Notes under the pieces: generated by a model
Told to the model about the DNA's origin: nothing
The model's input: only the letters and a program-made list of their open reading frames with translations
The model's database searches: none
Shown here: in pieces, positions 39,665 to 50,045 of the stretch
Layout: each line of letters begins with the position of its first letter
Numbering within the stretch: position 1 is the first letter of the stretch
Made by a program: the position numbers and the translations under genes
NCBI GenBank assembly: GCA_949825065.1
Contig: OX463842.1
Location: 32,668,727 to 32,732,726 of the forward strand
Direction: 5' to 3'
DNA: 64,000 nucleotides
From: Odontocerum albicorne
Taxonomy: Eukaryota; Arthropoda; Insecta; Trichoptera; Odontoceridae

Positions 39665-39926
39665 GTCGCTGCGGAACTCTGAGTCGATTAATAATAAATA
39701 CAATGCACCGATTGAAGATCTTTTTAAGACAGACAGAATGTTTGACTTACACTGTTCATTATATAGTAATAATGAAATACTTAATGACCTCATTCACTGC
39801 TTAAGCGCATCCATTAACAAGCTTATCAAACAAAGTGTAAATCACTTAAAATATGTATTTATTTGGTCTTTCGAAACTTTAAAACGTCTTTTCCTTATTT
39901 TAAGACCAGCTTTTTCGGAAGAGTAA
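39665..39926 (+). CDS. Candidate exon or decayed frame, unknown
   Basis: It follows an acceptor-like ctttcttctcaatag. The open frame reads SLRNSESINNKYNAPIEDLF, then KTDRMFDLHCSLYSNNEILN and DLIHCLSASINKLIKQS, ending at 39926. Its phase (one leading base) does not match the phase-0 end of 39386-39520, so the two cannot be spliced directly as drawn. Protein-like composition is the main evidence. It could be a host gene, a pseudogene or an unknown element. Confidence 0.22.
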
Positions 39927-41629
39927 TCAAAATAATCAAATCCACCTGCTCGAGCTACCGTAATAATATGTTTTACAATATGAGACCTATTTGACTTAAT
40001 GTATCACGCCTCTCAAAGGATACCATTTTAACACGTAGTTGCATCACTCATATTAATAATGTCAAAAATATAACACGTGTATTTTATTGAACAACTTTTC
40101 ACAAAAATATTACATTGTACGTATTCAAATATTTGCAAATACCTGAAAAATAAGTATTTCAGACGAAAAAAATTTATCCGAACTTTTTCAACCAAAATAC
40201 TTCTTTCGTTGTGCTGAAATCCGAGACGTAAAAATTGTCTTCGATCGAAGAATAATGACTACAATTTTCGACATATTTTTCGCTGATGTCACTGTAACAC
40301 CCATAAACTGGAAAGCTATTTTAGCCAGCACGTATCCGACGCTTGTCATTTTCTGTTTCCTGCGTAGAAAGCTCATAAAATCCTTCCTAAAATCGAACAT
40401 TTTTCAAAATTTCTTTGTTTTCCACGATTTTTATTAAATTTCCATTTTTTCAATATCGCTAAATTATCTCTGTTTAAAACTAATCAAAAACCAATAAATA
40501 TTTGCCAAAGTATGAATATTTGTCAAGTGCGTTGACCTGTAGTAGTCATGAAGTATGTAAATTAATTATTATACGAGAAGTCAACAGACAAGTTCGGAAG
40601 TGCGTTGAAGTTGAACTAGGTTATTCCAATCTTCAGATTTATTTTTCAACAGTCAAATCCATTACGTAGCACTAAAGATATGGTTTTTTCTCGAACTTTC
40701 ACATAAGACATTAAAGAACTTGGAACCATGTTATGTTTTCTAAAATTATATTTTACCTTATTTAGATAGAGTTTGGCACAGTTGTTTACTTTTTCAGTGT
40801 TTGGCACGAATTTTTCCTTTCGTCTCTTTAACTTATTTTATTAATGTGCTTTTCTTGACATTTTACTCAATATTGTACTCATTATTTTTTTTTATAAACT
40901 AATGTTAATATTAGTTTCTGTTTTATAAATAAGTATTTTTATTGTATTATGTTTTAAGTGCGATAGACTTTCTGTGCATAGCTTGGTGAATTTTGTTAAA
41001 TTGCTGTTTTGATTTGATTTTTTTTGCTTTTCTTGTTGTTTGGTATTTAGTTATCTTAATTATTTTCTTTCAAACTCTGGGTTATTAAGAATGCTAGATA
41101 AATTAATATTTTATAAGGTTTAACTAAACATATGCAGTTCTTTAAAGTACGAGTATTATATTTTCAAAGATTCGAAACATGAAAACGTTCGAAAACTAGT
41201 GGTCATGCTATGTAAAGCCTTATTCATTCAAATTTAATACAAACAATATTTTCTTCCAAAAAATACGTTTCATTGACTTGTCAGCAATATCGGAAGACTG
41301 TCTGCCCTCACTACCTACAAAAATAGCCTTACATTTCATTTAGATGCTGAATCGGCAAATGCCGAACCAAATCAATCTTTTTTAAAGGTGAATGTAGAAT
41401 ATGGTAAACTTCTGAATAGAGATGGGACATTTCAAATTAGCTAACATATTGAATGATACAGGATTAGCGAAATTGTCTAAATTTAATTGTGGTCACACCA
41501 AACCATGCAACGTTTTATATTGAGGTATTTTAATAGATGTATTACGATTTTTATCAAGTAACATCAGCTACACCCAGAAAATTTACTGACATGGATAAGG
41601 TATACTTTTATTTAAATAAGTATATCTAA
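39927..41629. other. AT-rich non-coding DNA
   Basis: 40140-40440 is open on both strands with no recognisable domain. Otherwise nothing seen. Confidence 0.4.
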
Positions 41630-42075
41630 TGTAAGATTCGCAGATGATACAACGCTGATAATGGCTATCGACGAAGATGAGATGGCTGATCTGCTTCGTA
41701 ACCGATCGGTGGACCAATTCAAGACATTGACAAGAAGAGATTCGTTAAAAGGTTCCGATGAGGTCAACGAGTTTATCTATCTAAGTTTTCTTATTTCATA
41801 GGATGGGAAAGAAAACCCGAAGACGAATTGGAATTGCAAAATCAGCTGTGACAAATTGAATAAAGATATGTATAAATCGGTGTATACTCAGAAGCACCGA
41901 AATCCGCCTGATTAAGTATTTATTATTTTTCCATTGCACTGTTTTAAGTGGAAACTAGCACTATTATGGAAAGAAACATTATAAATGTCTTCGACATTTA
42001 ATATTGAAGGCGAATGCTAGACAAAATGGCAGGGAAGGATGCAAACAGGTGGAGCACCACATTCCAAACATTCAA
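41630..42075 (+). pseudogene. LINE reverse transcriptase fragment
   Basis: The frame reads RFADDTTLIMAIDEDEMADL, containing the F/YADD catalytic motif of reverse transcriptase, then VNEFIYLSFLIS-stop-DGKENPKT. This matches the conserved EVxxFxYLGSLIxxDG segment of non-LTR elements, and CDKLNKDMYKS follows. It is truncated at both ends with stops and frameshifts. Confidence 0.75.
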
Positions 42076-42184
42076 TTTAATTAAGAGTTTATATCATTGA
42101 CACATTTTCTAAAAACGTGGAATATTTAAACGTTTATTCTGAAAGCTTTTAAAAAGGGCCCAAGTATACTTTTTTTTGTAAATA

Positions 42185-42500
42185 GGACACTTAAGTAGGA
42201 TTATTCCCGTGGATTTCAGGTTCGATTCCTATGGTACCTGAAAAAAATTGCTCGGTATGGTAATAATATTTGCACGTGGTGCTAGATGTATATGATACAA
42301 GTGTTGTTCGCTCGTCGCGTACGTTAAGTATTGTTAATACGTGATATTACGAACATAGAGTTTAGTGCCTATTCTAAGCGTTCCTAATCCGAAGGGTTCA
42401 TTAGATTTTTTTTCTCCCTGCCACGATCTTCAATTTGTCAGAATTACCAATTCGAATGAGTTGAAAGGTGCCATACAAATTAATGAACGAGTTATTATTT
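42185..42500 (+). repeat. SINE family B, longest copy
   Basis: Begins with a tRNA-like B-box region (caggttcgattcctatgg), then ataatatttgcacgtggtgc, tgatacaagtgttgttcg, a gtattgttaatacgtg block, ccgaagggttcatta, tgccacgatcttc and gaattaccaattcg. The same order is seen at 42955-43290 and, less well, at 46930-47215. Confidence 0.65.
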
Positions 42501-42954
42501 TATTTGAAAATAAAAAAAATACCACTCAAACCGTATTTCGAAAGAAACAAAATTGATTAACTTTTACACCTTACAATGTTTATTTTATTCATTGTACTGA
42601 TAACTGGCATTAAGGTATCCTATTGCTTTAGACACGAAGGCAAATAAAACGTTCCGGCAAACAGCAATTATGCTGGTCATACGATATATTGGTTTCTGGT
42701 ATTACGTGTTGGAATTGGAGTATTACTTGAGGTTTTTATAAATTCTGACAAATATTTTTTATTTAAGAGTAAAGTGTTGGACTAACATCAGTAGCAACAT
42801 TCTTAATTATTACACAACATAAGTCCTAATCTCATTTTTTTTTCATTTGGACTATTTGTAGCCCTTTTATGTTTAAGAGGTTATAAAATTATAAAAAGGC
42901 CACCGAATGGTGCAATTGCCAAGAAAACATAAATATCAATCATTATTCTAACTA
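42501..42954. other. AT-rich spacer
   Basis: No gene seen. Confidence 0.4.
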
Positions 42955-43290
42955 GACAACATCCGTGGCCTAGTTATAAAAATATTTGAGTTCCAGTCGG
43001 AAACTTCGGGTTCATTTCTCGATGGTACCCAAAAAAACAATGGTCCCAGGCAGGTAATAATGAAAGCACCCGCCGAGTACGTGTACAAATGTTGTATTGT
43101 CTTCACGTGTATTGCCAACACGTGAAATGACAAACTACGAGCTACGTGCATTCTACAATACAATGGTTCTTAACCCGAAGGCTCAGTTACTGAACCAAAA
43201 ACGATATTGTCTCCTCTAACCACTCTCTTCAATGTGCCCGAATCACCAATTTAGATAAAATGAAGAGTACCATGTGAATGGAACTAATCA
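42955..43290 (+). repeat. SINE family B copy with full tRNA-like head
   Basis: ccgtggcctagttataaaaa (A-box region) and cttcgggttcatttctcgat (B-box region) precede the family body (ggcaggtaataatga, gtgtacaaatgttg, gtattgccaacacgtg, ccgaaggctcagttactg, gaatcaccaatttag). Confidence 0.65.
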
Positions 43291-43399
43291 ATGGGGCATT
43301 TTAACATATAACATATTATATAATCGAACCGAACACAATCAAAATCTTCTGATATGATAGTCTTTAACAGTATTTTAGTACAAATTTGTATGTATAAGA

Positions 43400-43850
43400 A
43401 TGAAACTTGGGCGTGAAAAAAGAACGAAAAAGGCAAATAATACTATCGATATGCGTGCACTGAGAAGTATACGTGGGGGTACAATGTATAATGGAATATG
43501 GATTGAAGTTATAAGGATTTATTATACACTTAAAGCTGATGCATTCAGTAAGATGGAGGAAAGCACATTGAGATGGTTTGAGCACGTAGAAAAGAACAAA
43601 TGAAAATTTACTAAACAAATATTTAATGCAAATATAAGTGTTAGGCATGGCAACTGAAGACCAAGGTAATAAGTTGATTCAGTGAATGTTATTTTGAATG
43701 AAGGAAATGTAAAAAGTCTGAAAAATCTAAGAAGGTGTATGCGAAGATGTATGGATGTAAAGAAAGAGAAATGTGTGTTTATCTTGTAACGTGTCCTCTC
43801 TGTCTACCCTAGTAGGAAACAACATGTTGGTATATATGTATGTCTTTTAC
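43400..43850 (+). pseudogene. LINE 3' coding relic plus tail
   Basis: ATG-opened frame 43400-43603 reads IDMRALRSIRGGTMYNGIW, then KADAFSKMEESTLRWFEHVE before a stop. This is the RALRR...LRWFGHV region of a LINE protein; the sequence downstream continues as the degraded C-terminus and the tctgtctaccctagtagg tail. The open frame is a remnant, not a host gene. Confidence 0.7.
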
Positions 43851-44008
43851 TAGTTTCATATTTTCTCATTCATTGGTAAGTTTATTATAATTTGAATATA
43901 ATTTTCCTTGTTTAGATGGTTTATAAAATGGCCGACTTTTTGATGACGCTGCAGCCTACATTTTCCAGACAAGCTCTAATAATCCGCCCACTTATCATTC
44001 TGCACTCT

Positions 44009-44178
44009 TGACGACCTCCTTGGCCTAGTTGGCAAGACACCTTTCTTCTTAGCTAGAGTTCGTGCGTTCGATTCCTGTTGTGAACCAGATTTTTTTTAAT
44101 AGGAATTTAACGTCATTCTATTTTAAGCCTTATTTAACATATTTCTGGTTGATTGAAAGAGATTGCTACTAATAAATA
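44009..44178 (+). repeat. SINE family A copy with intact tRNA-like head
   Basis: cctccttggcctagttggca (A box TGGCCTAGTTGG) and gttcgtgcgttcgattcctg (B box GTTCGATTCC) lie about 35 bp apart. Then come an oligo-T stretch, the body and ctggttgattgaaagagatt. This is the clearest example of the family's promoter region. A genuine tRNA gene is excluded by the lack of an acceptor stem and by the attached SINE body. Confidence 0.75.
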
Positions 44179-44359
44179 ACTCGCTTAAGTGTATTTTTTT
44201 AACGCACTCGCATTTTTAAGGGCAATTTGGTTCTACGTTAATTTTAAGGAAATAATATATGACCGCAGATACGAGTAATTATCCGGAATGCACAAATCAA
44301 TACTGTCTACTACGGATGATGAACTTGATTATGCGTAAGTAAAAAAATAAATTAACACC
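44179..44359. other. AT-rich spacer
   Basis: No gene seen. Confidence 0.4.
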
Positions 44360-44410
44360 GGGAGTGCAGAAATCTAAATAAAAATAAGTTATATAGACTT
44401 CTGCACTCCC
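44360..44410. repeat. Short hairpin: 16-bp stem, 19-base loop
   Basis: gggagtgcagaaatct (44360-44375) pairs with agacttctgcactccc (44395-44410) with one mismatch, around an AT-rich loop. GC-rich stem in AT-rich surroundings. It could be a MITE end, a structured RNA or chance. Confidence 0.7.
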
Positions 44411-45793
44411 GACCGTATTCAACACATTACTTTTTGGTAAGTCGTGATTAGTACATAGATTTTTGGCTAACTCTATATGATAATTCCATTATGACTCATC
44501 AATCGTGGATCAATCCTTCAAGTTTTCTTCTGGGTATGTTCTGATACTACCTTCTAAGCGTGAGGAGGGTTGTGATGTTTTTTTTTTTAATGTTTGAGTT
44601 ACTGACTGGAGTAACATCTAATTGAACTATATTGGAATATACAACTCTTCGAGATACAGAAATATTGATTTGTTTATATTATTTATATATTGGCAATATG
44701 TAGAACTAACTTGCATTATTTTGTTTCGAGGACTGTCCCTTTTGAATAGAGCCTCGGCTATTGACTTTTGCAACATTCCATAAAATGTTTTAATGGATGC
44801 ATATAGCTCTTGCTAAATAATGAAATTAAGTTATTTCAGCTTAACAATTATTTCATCTTACTGTATTTAATAACAATTATTTCTTATTACTCTATATATT
44901 TATCTTAAGGTTGTGTGTATCATTAGATTTAACGTGTATATTATACTTAGCTTTATAAAATAAATAAATAGATAAATCAGAGGTAATTGATATTCATAAA
45001 CATCCCAAAGGCATCTACATACTCGTAGGTAACGGAATTTTAAAAATTCTTGAACGACGTTCAAGTCAAGAGAGGGACAAAGCGCTACTAAACAAATTAT
45101 TTTCAAATTGATTAAATAGGGGGGGACTTTTAAGTTACGGCTAGTTTTACTGGTGCTACACATAGCCTAAGCTAGAAAATGATCAGTACTAGGTTTCTTC
45201 AAAAGTATTTTCTTGATATCGTTTCGAGAATGAGTGCTGCAACCGCTTCAAAACGGCATTCATCATTAAAACTAATTTAACAAAATAACTCTTAAAATTC
45301 TTTCGAACCAATGGACAAAAGTCATGAATTTTGTTTTGTACATACGTTCCAATAATATTTTCAAGATAGGGAATATAACTTACATACTATATAATATATT
45401 AAAATCTAAATTTTAAAGATATGTGAAAGCGAACTCGTTATTAAACTTATTTTAATTGTTTCAAGTATTCAATGCACACGCATTTGTCTCGTTTTATTTT
45501 TTAGTGAAGCTCGATTTAATACGTTCCAATTAAATTGAAATATTTGATTTGGTATTTGAAATCATAAGGGGTTGTTTCGTGTGTTGTTTATTATTAGTTT
45601 TGCGAAACCTATTTATTCCTACAAAAATTAAGCTTTTTTACTTTTTTTTTTTAAATTTCATTGATTTTTACCAAAACGTATATCAATTTGAAGAAAAAGC
45701 ATTGAAGATTTTAAATTAAAAATTAAATGAGATAAAAATATATTGTAATATGTGCAGGAACCATTTAATGGAACTTAAATATTAATATAAGGA
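44411..45793. other. AT-rich non-coding DNA
   Basis: No supported gene. Confidence 0.45.
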
Positions 45794-46013
45794 TGTATTG
45801 TATTATATCATATTATACTACCGTTATATACAGTTCAGCCTAGCAGGTTTATAGCCCTGTGATAATCTCTTCCAACTAACTAGAAAGATGTTGAAGAGGT
45901 CTTAAGTGAAAACTAGACTGGAACCCTTTTTAAAAATCTGAATTTCAACGGGAATCAAAATTGCAGCCCCTAGGCTGGAAAACAGGTGTCTTACCAGCTT
46001 GGCCATGGGAGAA
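45794..46013 (-). repeat. SINE family A, near full length
   Basis: Minus strand: tggccaagctggtaagacac (A box), a divergent B box (gcaattttgattcccgttga), tccagtctagttttcac, tagttggaagagattat, and a tail rich in ataatacaatac. Confidence 0.7.
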
Positions 46014-46495
46014 TGTCTAACTAGACACGGGCAGTTGCCTAATTTATTGGGTTCTGAACTCATTATATCTAATTTACAATATCATGTTCCACATTATTAT
46101 GCTTTTGTATAACTATGTCTTGTAAAGTTAGCACAAGAAATTCAATGATATGTACTTAAATAATTTATCCTTTGTAGACTTAACAATGTTATTTTTTTAA
46201 CATTGCTTTAATACGAATATTATGAAATACAAAGAAAATTACATTTTGCATCACACTAAAATAATAACGACACAGAACAGCGTAAATACTAATTTGAAGG
46301 TAAGTTCAAGTGTTCTGAGAATTAAATGTTTATTAAATTTCCATTTAATTCAAAACACTCCAATTTCAATAGGAAAACTTTGCGAAACCGAATAAGCTAG
46401 TTTTGTCGAAGTTTCATAATAAAAGCTTTGTTCGCAACGATAAAGCGCGGATCAATTTCACAAGGAAAGCTCCGATTGTGTATTGAACGCGTAAC
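46014..46495. other. Non-coding DNA, GC-richer at its right end
   Basis: Unique sequence. 46390-46495 is GC-richer (cgataaagcgcggatcaatt). A consensus donor AAG|gtaagt at about 46301 ends an open ATG frame of 26 codons, too short and too AT-rich to call as an exon. Confidence 0.35.
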
Positions 46496-46717
46496 ATGCC
46501 GAGATTCGGCACGGTACAATTTCGTTTGGGAATGTTGCCAGCACTTCTTACAAATTTACCGTTACAGCCCAATTCATCCTCATTTACATTGCATTATGTA
46601 AAGGCTTTCTCGATGCAAATTGTTAAGATATCCTCTTTTCAAAGTTTACGAAAACAGAAATCAAAAAGGGATCAGGTTGTGTGCATCTGCTGTTTTGGAA
46701 TTTGCTTTTTTAATTAA
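46496..46717 (+). CDS. Hypothetical 73-residue ORF
   Basis: ATG in aacATGCC context, first codons GC-rich: MPRFGTVQFRLGMLPALLTN then LPLQPNSSSFTLHYVKAF, ending in a Cys/Phe-rich hydrophobic tail. No family is recognised. The GC-rich patch begins upstream of the ATG, so it may reflect a conserved non-coding element rather than coding. Confidence 0.18.
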   Translation: MPRFGTVQFRLGMLPALLTNLPLQPNSSSFTLHYVKAFSMQIVKISSFQSLRKQKSKRDQVVCICCFGICFFN

Positions 46718-46929
46718 AATAGCTGATAAATTTGAACTAATCCATATATCTCTTCTATTTTGACAGCAAAAAAATAACATTATGGATCGAAATATAGTAA
46801 TAAATGCTCAAGATTGAATTAAAATCAATTCAATTTGATTAGACATAGATTTCAGAAATGTGTATTTTAATCACTCATAAGTTTTTAATCCTATAATTTT
46901 AAAAATATTTGCTTGTATGTTGCGTTAAC

Positions 46930-47215
46930 AAAGGCAACCTCCATAGTTTAGTTAATAACATCCTTGCCTTCTATGAGGAGACTGGGTACAATTCCTAATG
47001 GCCTCTTATAAAAAAGGCCCTTAAACTGGTAAAAAAATTGGTAGCCTCTGATGAGGTTATTGCGACCTTTATAAGTGCGTTAATACGAGTATTATCAACA
47101 CTTTTTACATGACGACTATGGGACTTAAACACGACAATTCAATGGCACCGAAGATAATGATGTCTCCCGGCTACACTCTTCAAGGTATTGACATCACTAA
47201 ATCAGATTTCAAAAC
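46930..47215 (+). repeat. SINE family B copy, degraded
   Basis: cctccatagtttagttaata and gactgggtacaattcctaat represent the A- and B-box regions. atgatgtctcccggctacac and ggtattgacatcact correspond to the family's 3' half. Confidence 0.5.
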
Positions 47216-47995
47216 AAAAACCTAAATCAAGGGACGAATTTGTTCAAATTTGAATTAAAACAATTTTATTGAATTTTTTTATTTATTTTTCAAGTTAAAT
47301 ATTTATTTTTCCAAAAATGTAATAGACTGACACTTTGGATCAATGTTTGTTTTTTTTTCAAATATAAGTAAAACTCACTCATCCAAGTATCAAGCCCTGT
47401 CGCTACCCACATGGGATAAACAAGAAAGAAGAAATAGAGTTTCAGATGTTTAAATTTCAAAATGCTATAAATAAAAATTAAACCCTTTCTTAGAAATTGT
47501 ACATTTTGCTGCTTTTATTAAAAAACAAGATATTTTTTTATACTTCAAATTATGTCATACTTATGTTATATACTCTTGTTGTTTTAATTTTGGTTGTTTT
47601 TGTATTTGTGTTTCTGTGTATTTTTTTTGTTTTAATTTTAATTTTTATTCTTATGATTGTGTGCGGTATATTGTGGGATGAATATTTTTGGTCTTTCTAG
47701 AGTGATGATGTGTGAGGAGTTGAATTTCGCAAGATGTTTCCAGTTGTAGTTGAGTGTCACTGTTTGTCAGGTTGATGAGAGCGTGCAACGGGGTTTTGTT
47801 TTTGTGTAATCAAAAATCGGAAAGAAGTATCGATTTATTTTTTCATGCTAAATATCCTCAGTGAGATACAGACAAAAGCCTTGTTTACTGGAGATACGAC
47901 AAATGAAAGGTCACAAACCCAGATCTATTAAAATTGTATGTCCCAATCAAATTATGTGTTGTTTTTCTCAAATTGTGTATATTTCTTATCATGTG
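47216..47995. other. AT-rich non-coding DNA
   Basis: The 47497-47700 frame is a Phe/Val/Leu-rich reading of T-rich sequence, not supported as a gene. Confidence 0.4.
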
Positions 47996-48022
47996 TAATA
48001 ATAATAATAATAATAATAATAA
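47996..48022. repeat. (TAA)n microsatellite, about nine units
   Basis: Uninterrupted taa units. Confidence 0.9.
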
Positions 48023-49380
48023 AAAGATAATTCACCCAAAACAAATAACCTGAGCAGATATAAATATATATCTTTTTTTATCTACACTACACTTTTAATT
48101 TCTGCAAATATGAGTATACTATCATTTGTATTCAGGAGGAAAAGTGCAATCGGTAAGAAAAGTACGTTAGTTCATGTGGTGCTCATTAAATATAACTGAA
48201 GTAGGTTTATCGTCACCAAAGGCTAATGAAAAAACTATGCCTCACAAGTTAATAACACTTTTAGAGTTTAAGTTTTTTTTACGGTGCACGCGATGTAATT
48301 GCATAACGGTTTGCTTTTGCAAAACCTTGAAAAAATCACTGATCTTTAAAAAACATAATTTTTGTCATTTTGGTACCTCATAAATGGGAAGTTAAAGCAT
48401 ATATATTTTGGATAACCCTACAGCTAGGTTTCGAAATTTAGCTCATCGATAAAATACGATCAAGTGCATCAAAAGAACTTTAAAAAAATGGAATTTCAAC
48501 GAAAAATATTTCACTTTTCAGTATATACCTCCCTGTTTTGATGAAAAATATTCATAAGCCTGATGATATCCAGAAATTAAAAACACAACAAAAATACACG
48601 AAATTTTTGTGAACCATCCCTAAGCCCTTTGTATTTTGTATAGACAATAATCTAGATATCTGCCCAAATTTAAGAGGCAGCATTATTGGCGCAAATAGTT
48701 AACTCTTAATCTTTCAGTGTTTCAAGATAAAGTTAAATGTTAATATTTTTAATAATGAAACTTATTAACTATCCTAATAAGTGAGCATCTCTATTCTAGG
48801 GGTAATTTTATTAAAAAGCAGCCAATGTCTGTTGCGGCTTCGATTCCACCCCTTCCGGGATGGCAAGAAGTAGTCTAAAACTTTCGTTTAAGCTTCATAG
48901 GACCGATGGTACCTCATCTATTAACGCCGGATGTTTCTTGACATCAAGAAGATTTATTATAGTCCAGAAAAATTAAGGAAGATAATAAATTCATTATCCT
49001 TTCCTTTATTTGAAAACTTGGTTTATTTTATCTATAGGAAAAATCTAAAAATGAATTATCGATTTAGAAAATTATCGCATTCAAGGTATTATTTTAATCT
49101 TTTATTCGAATGTGCCATAAGTTTGAGGAGGTTGTATTATTATTTTCATACTTTGTTTACAGAATTTTATATTTATTGAAACTCATTAAATAAAAACATT
49201 TCAGTTTCAAAATATAGGTTATATGTGAATTTAGATATGATATAATACCTATGTTTCAAAACATATTCGTATGTGGTTTTAGATATGATCTAATAACTAC
49301 CTATGTTAACATCTAATTAAAATAATGCTTTGGCTTATGTTATTTTTTCATATAATTAATTGATTCATTCATTTTCAACA
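48023..49380. other. AT-rich non-coding DNA
   Basis: A 55-bp imperfect direct duplication around tttagatatgat lies at about 49214-49305. No gene supported. Confidence 0.4.
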
Positions 49381-49682
49381 CTAAAATTCGGTTGTTGTTT
49401 TTTTTTTAAATAATGAAAGAATAAATAGTAACATATTTTTCCGCTTCTTTGTCAATATGATTCTTAGTCCTTTATATTCTTCACAACATTCTTCAAAAAA
49501 GGAGCAGTCAGTTATTATAGGCTTGTGACACTTCGCCTTTCCATCGAATGGGGGATCTCCCTCTAACTCCCCAACTTTCAACGTTTTAGTTAACAGAAGT
49601 ATTTCGATATTTTGTAGCCAAAGCATTAGAGAATCAACCTGAGATAACCGTATAAAGTCTCTCACGATTACCTTATTATTCT
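49381..49682 (-). CDS. Candidate exon 3 of an unknown gene
   Basis: Open minus frame. It may begin after an acceptor-like tctattatag (49683) or ttatctcag (49638). It reads VDSLMLWLQNIEILLLTKTL, then KVGELEGDPPFDGKAKCHKP, IITDCSFFEECCEEYKGLRI and a basic Lys/Arg stretch before low-complexity sequence. Composition, with mixed charge and several Cys, is protein-like. The phase does not join cleanly to the candidate exon 2, so this could be a pseudogene. Family unknown. Confidence 0.3.
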
Positions 49683-49706
49683 ATAATAGACACCTTCGTG
49701 CGCCTC

Positions 49707-49794
49707 ACAGTCCAGGGAATTCTATGAAACTGTCACCAGCATAATATTTTAAACGCGTCAATCCTTTGCCAGGCCCTGATCCTAATCCATTTTT
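49707..49794 (-). CDS. Candidate exon 2 of an unknown gene
   Basis: The minus frame, in phase with candidate exon 1, reads KNGLGSGPGKGLTRLKYYAG then DSFIEFPG and meets a donor-like gtgagg at 49706. The upstream acceptor caatcag is weak in pyrimidines but would give a 56-nt intron, a common size in insects. Without splicing the frame stops at TGA 49705-49707. Confidence 0.28.
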
Positions 49795-49850
49795 CTGATT
49801 GACCATTTCATTGATCTTTTACAAAGATTTCCTCAACTATGATTACTTAC

Positions 49851-50045
49851 AAAATTTGAGCCACGATTGTTATATTTGAAAGATTGAAGAATCCGACCGA
49901 CCAACAAATATGCTCCGAAATTAGGGGCTGCAAAATAAGCCACATGAAGATCCGCAAGAAATTTAGGGTATAGCATTTCTTGGACTCGAGGGTCAGCGAA
50001 TGGTGATGATAATACTATACATACGATTGTATAGGTCTGATTCAT
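49851..50045 (-). CDS. Candidate first exon (65 codons), unknown gene
   Basis: From ATG 50045 the frame reads MNQTYTIVCIVLSSPFADPR, VQEMLYPKFLADLHVAYFAA, PNFGAYLLVGRILQSFKYNN and RGSNF, then meets a perfect donor gtaagt (49850-49845) in phase 0. The N-terminus is hydrophobic and could be a signal peptide or membrane segment. The segment is GC-richer than its surroundings. I do not recognise the protein. It forms a local cluster with the two downstream open segments, which argues for a small gene or a recently decayed one. Confidence 0.35.

Noticed and set aside
43400..43603. ATG-initiated ORF as a host gene
   Set aside because: Its product matches the LINE protein segment seen in two other relics in the window.
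44030..44100. tRNA gene suggested by A and B boxes (also near 24300, 42965, 55080, 59440)
   Set aside because: No complete cloverleaf or acceptor stem, and each is joined to the same SINE body and tail.
46262..46306. Exon ending at AAG|gtaagt
   Set aside because: The donor is perfect but the upstream frame is short, AT-rich and has no pyrimidine-rich acceptor.
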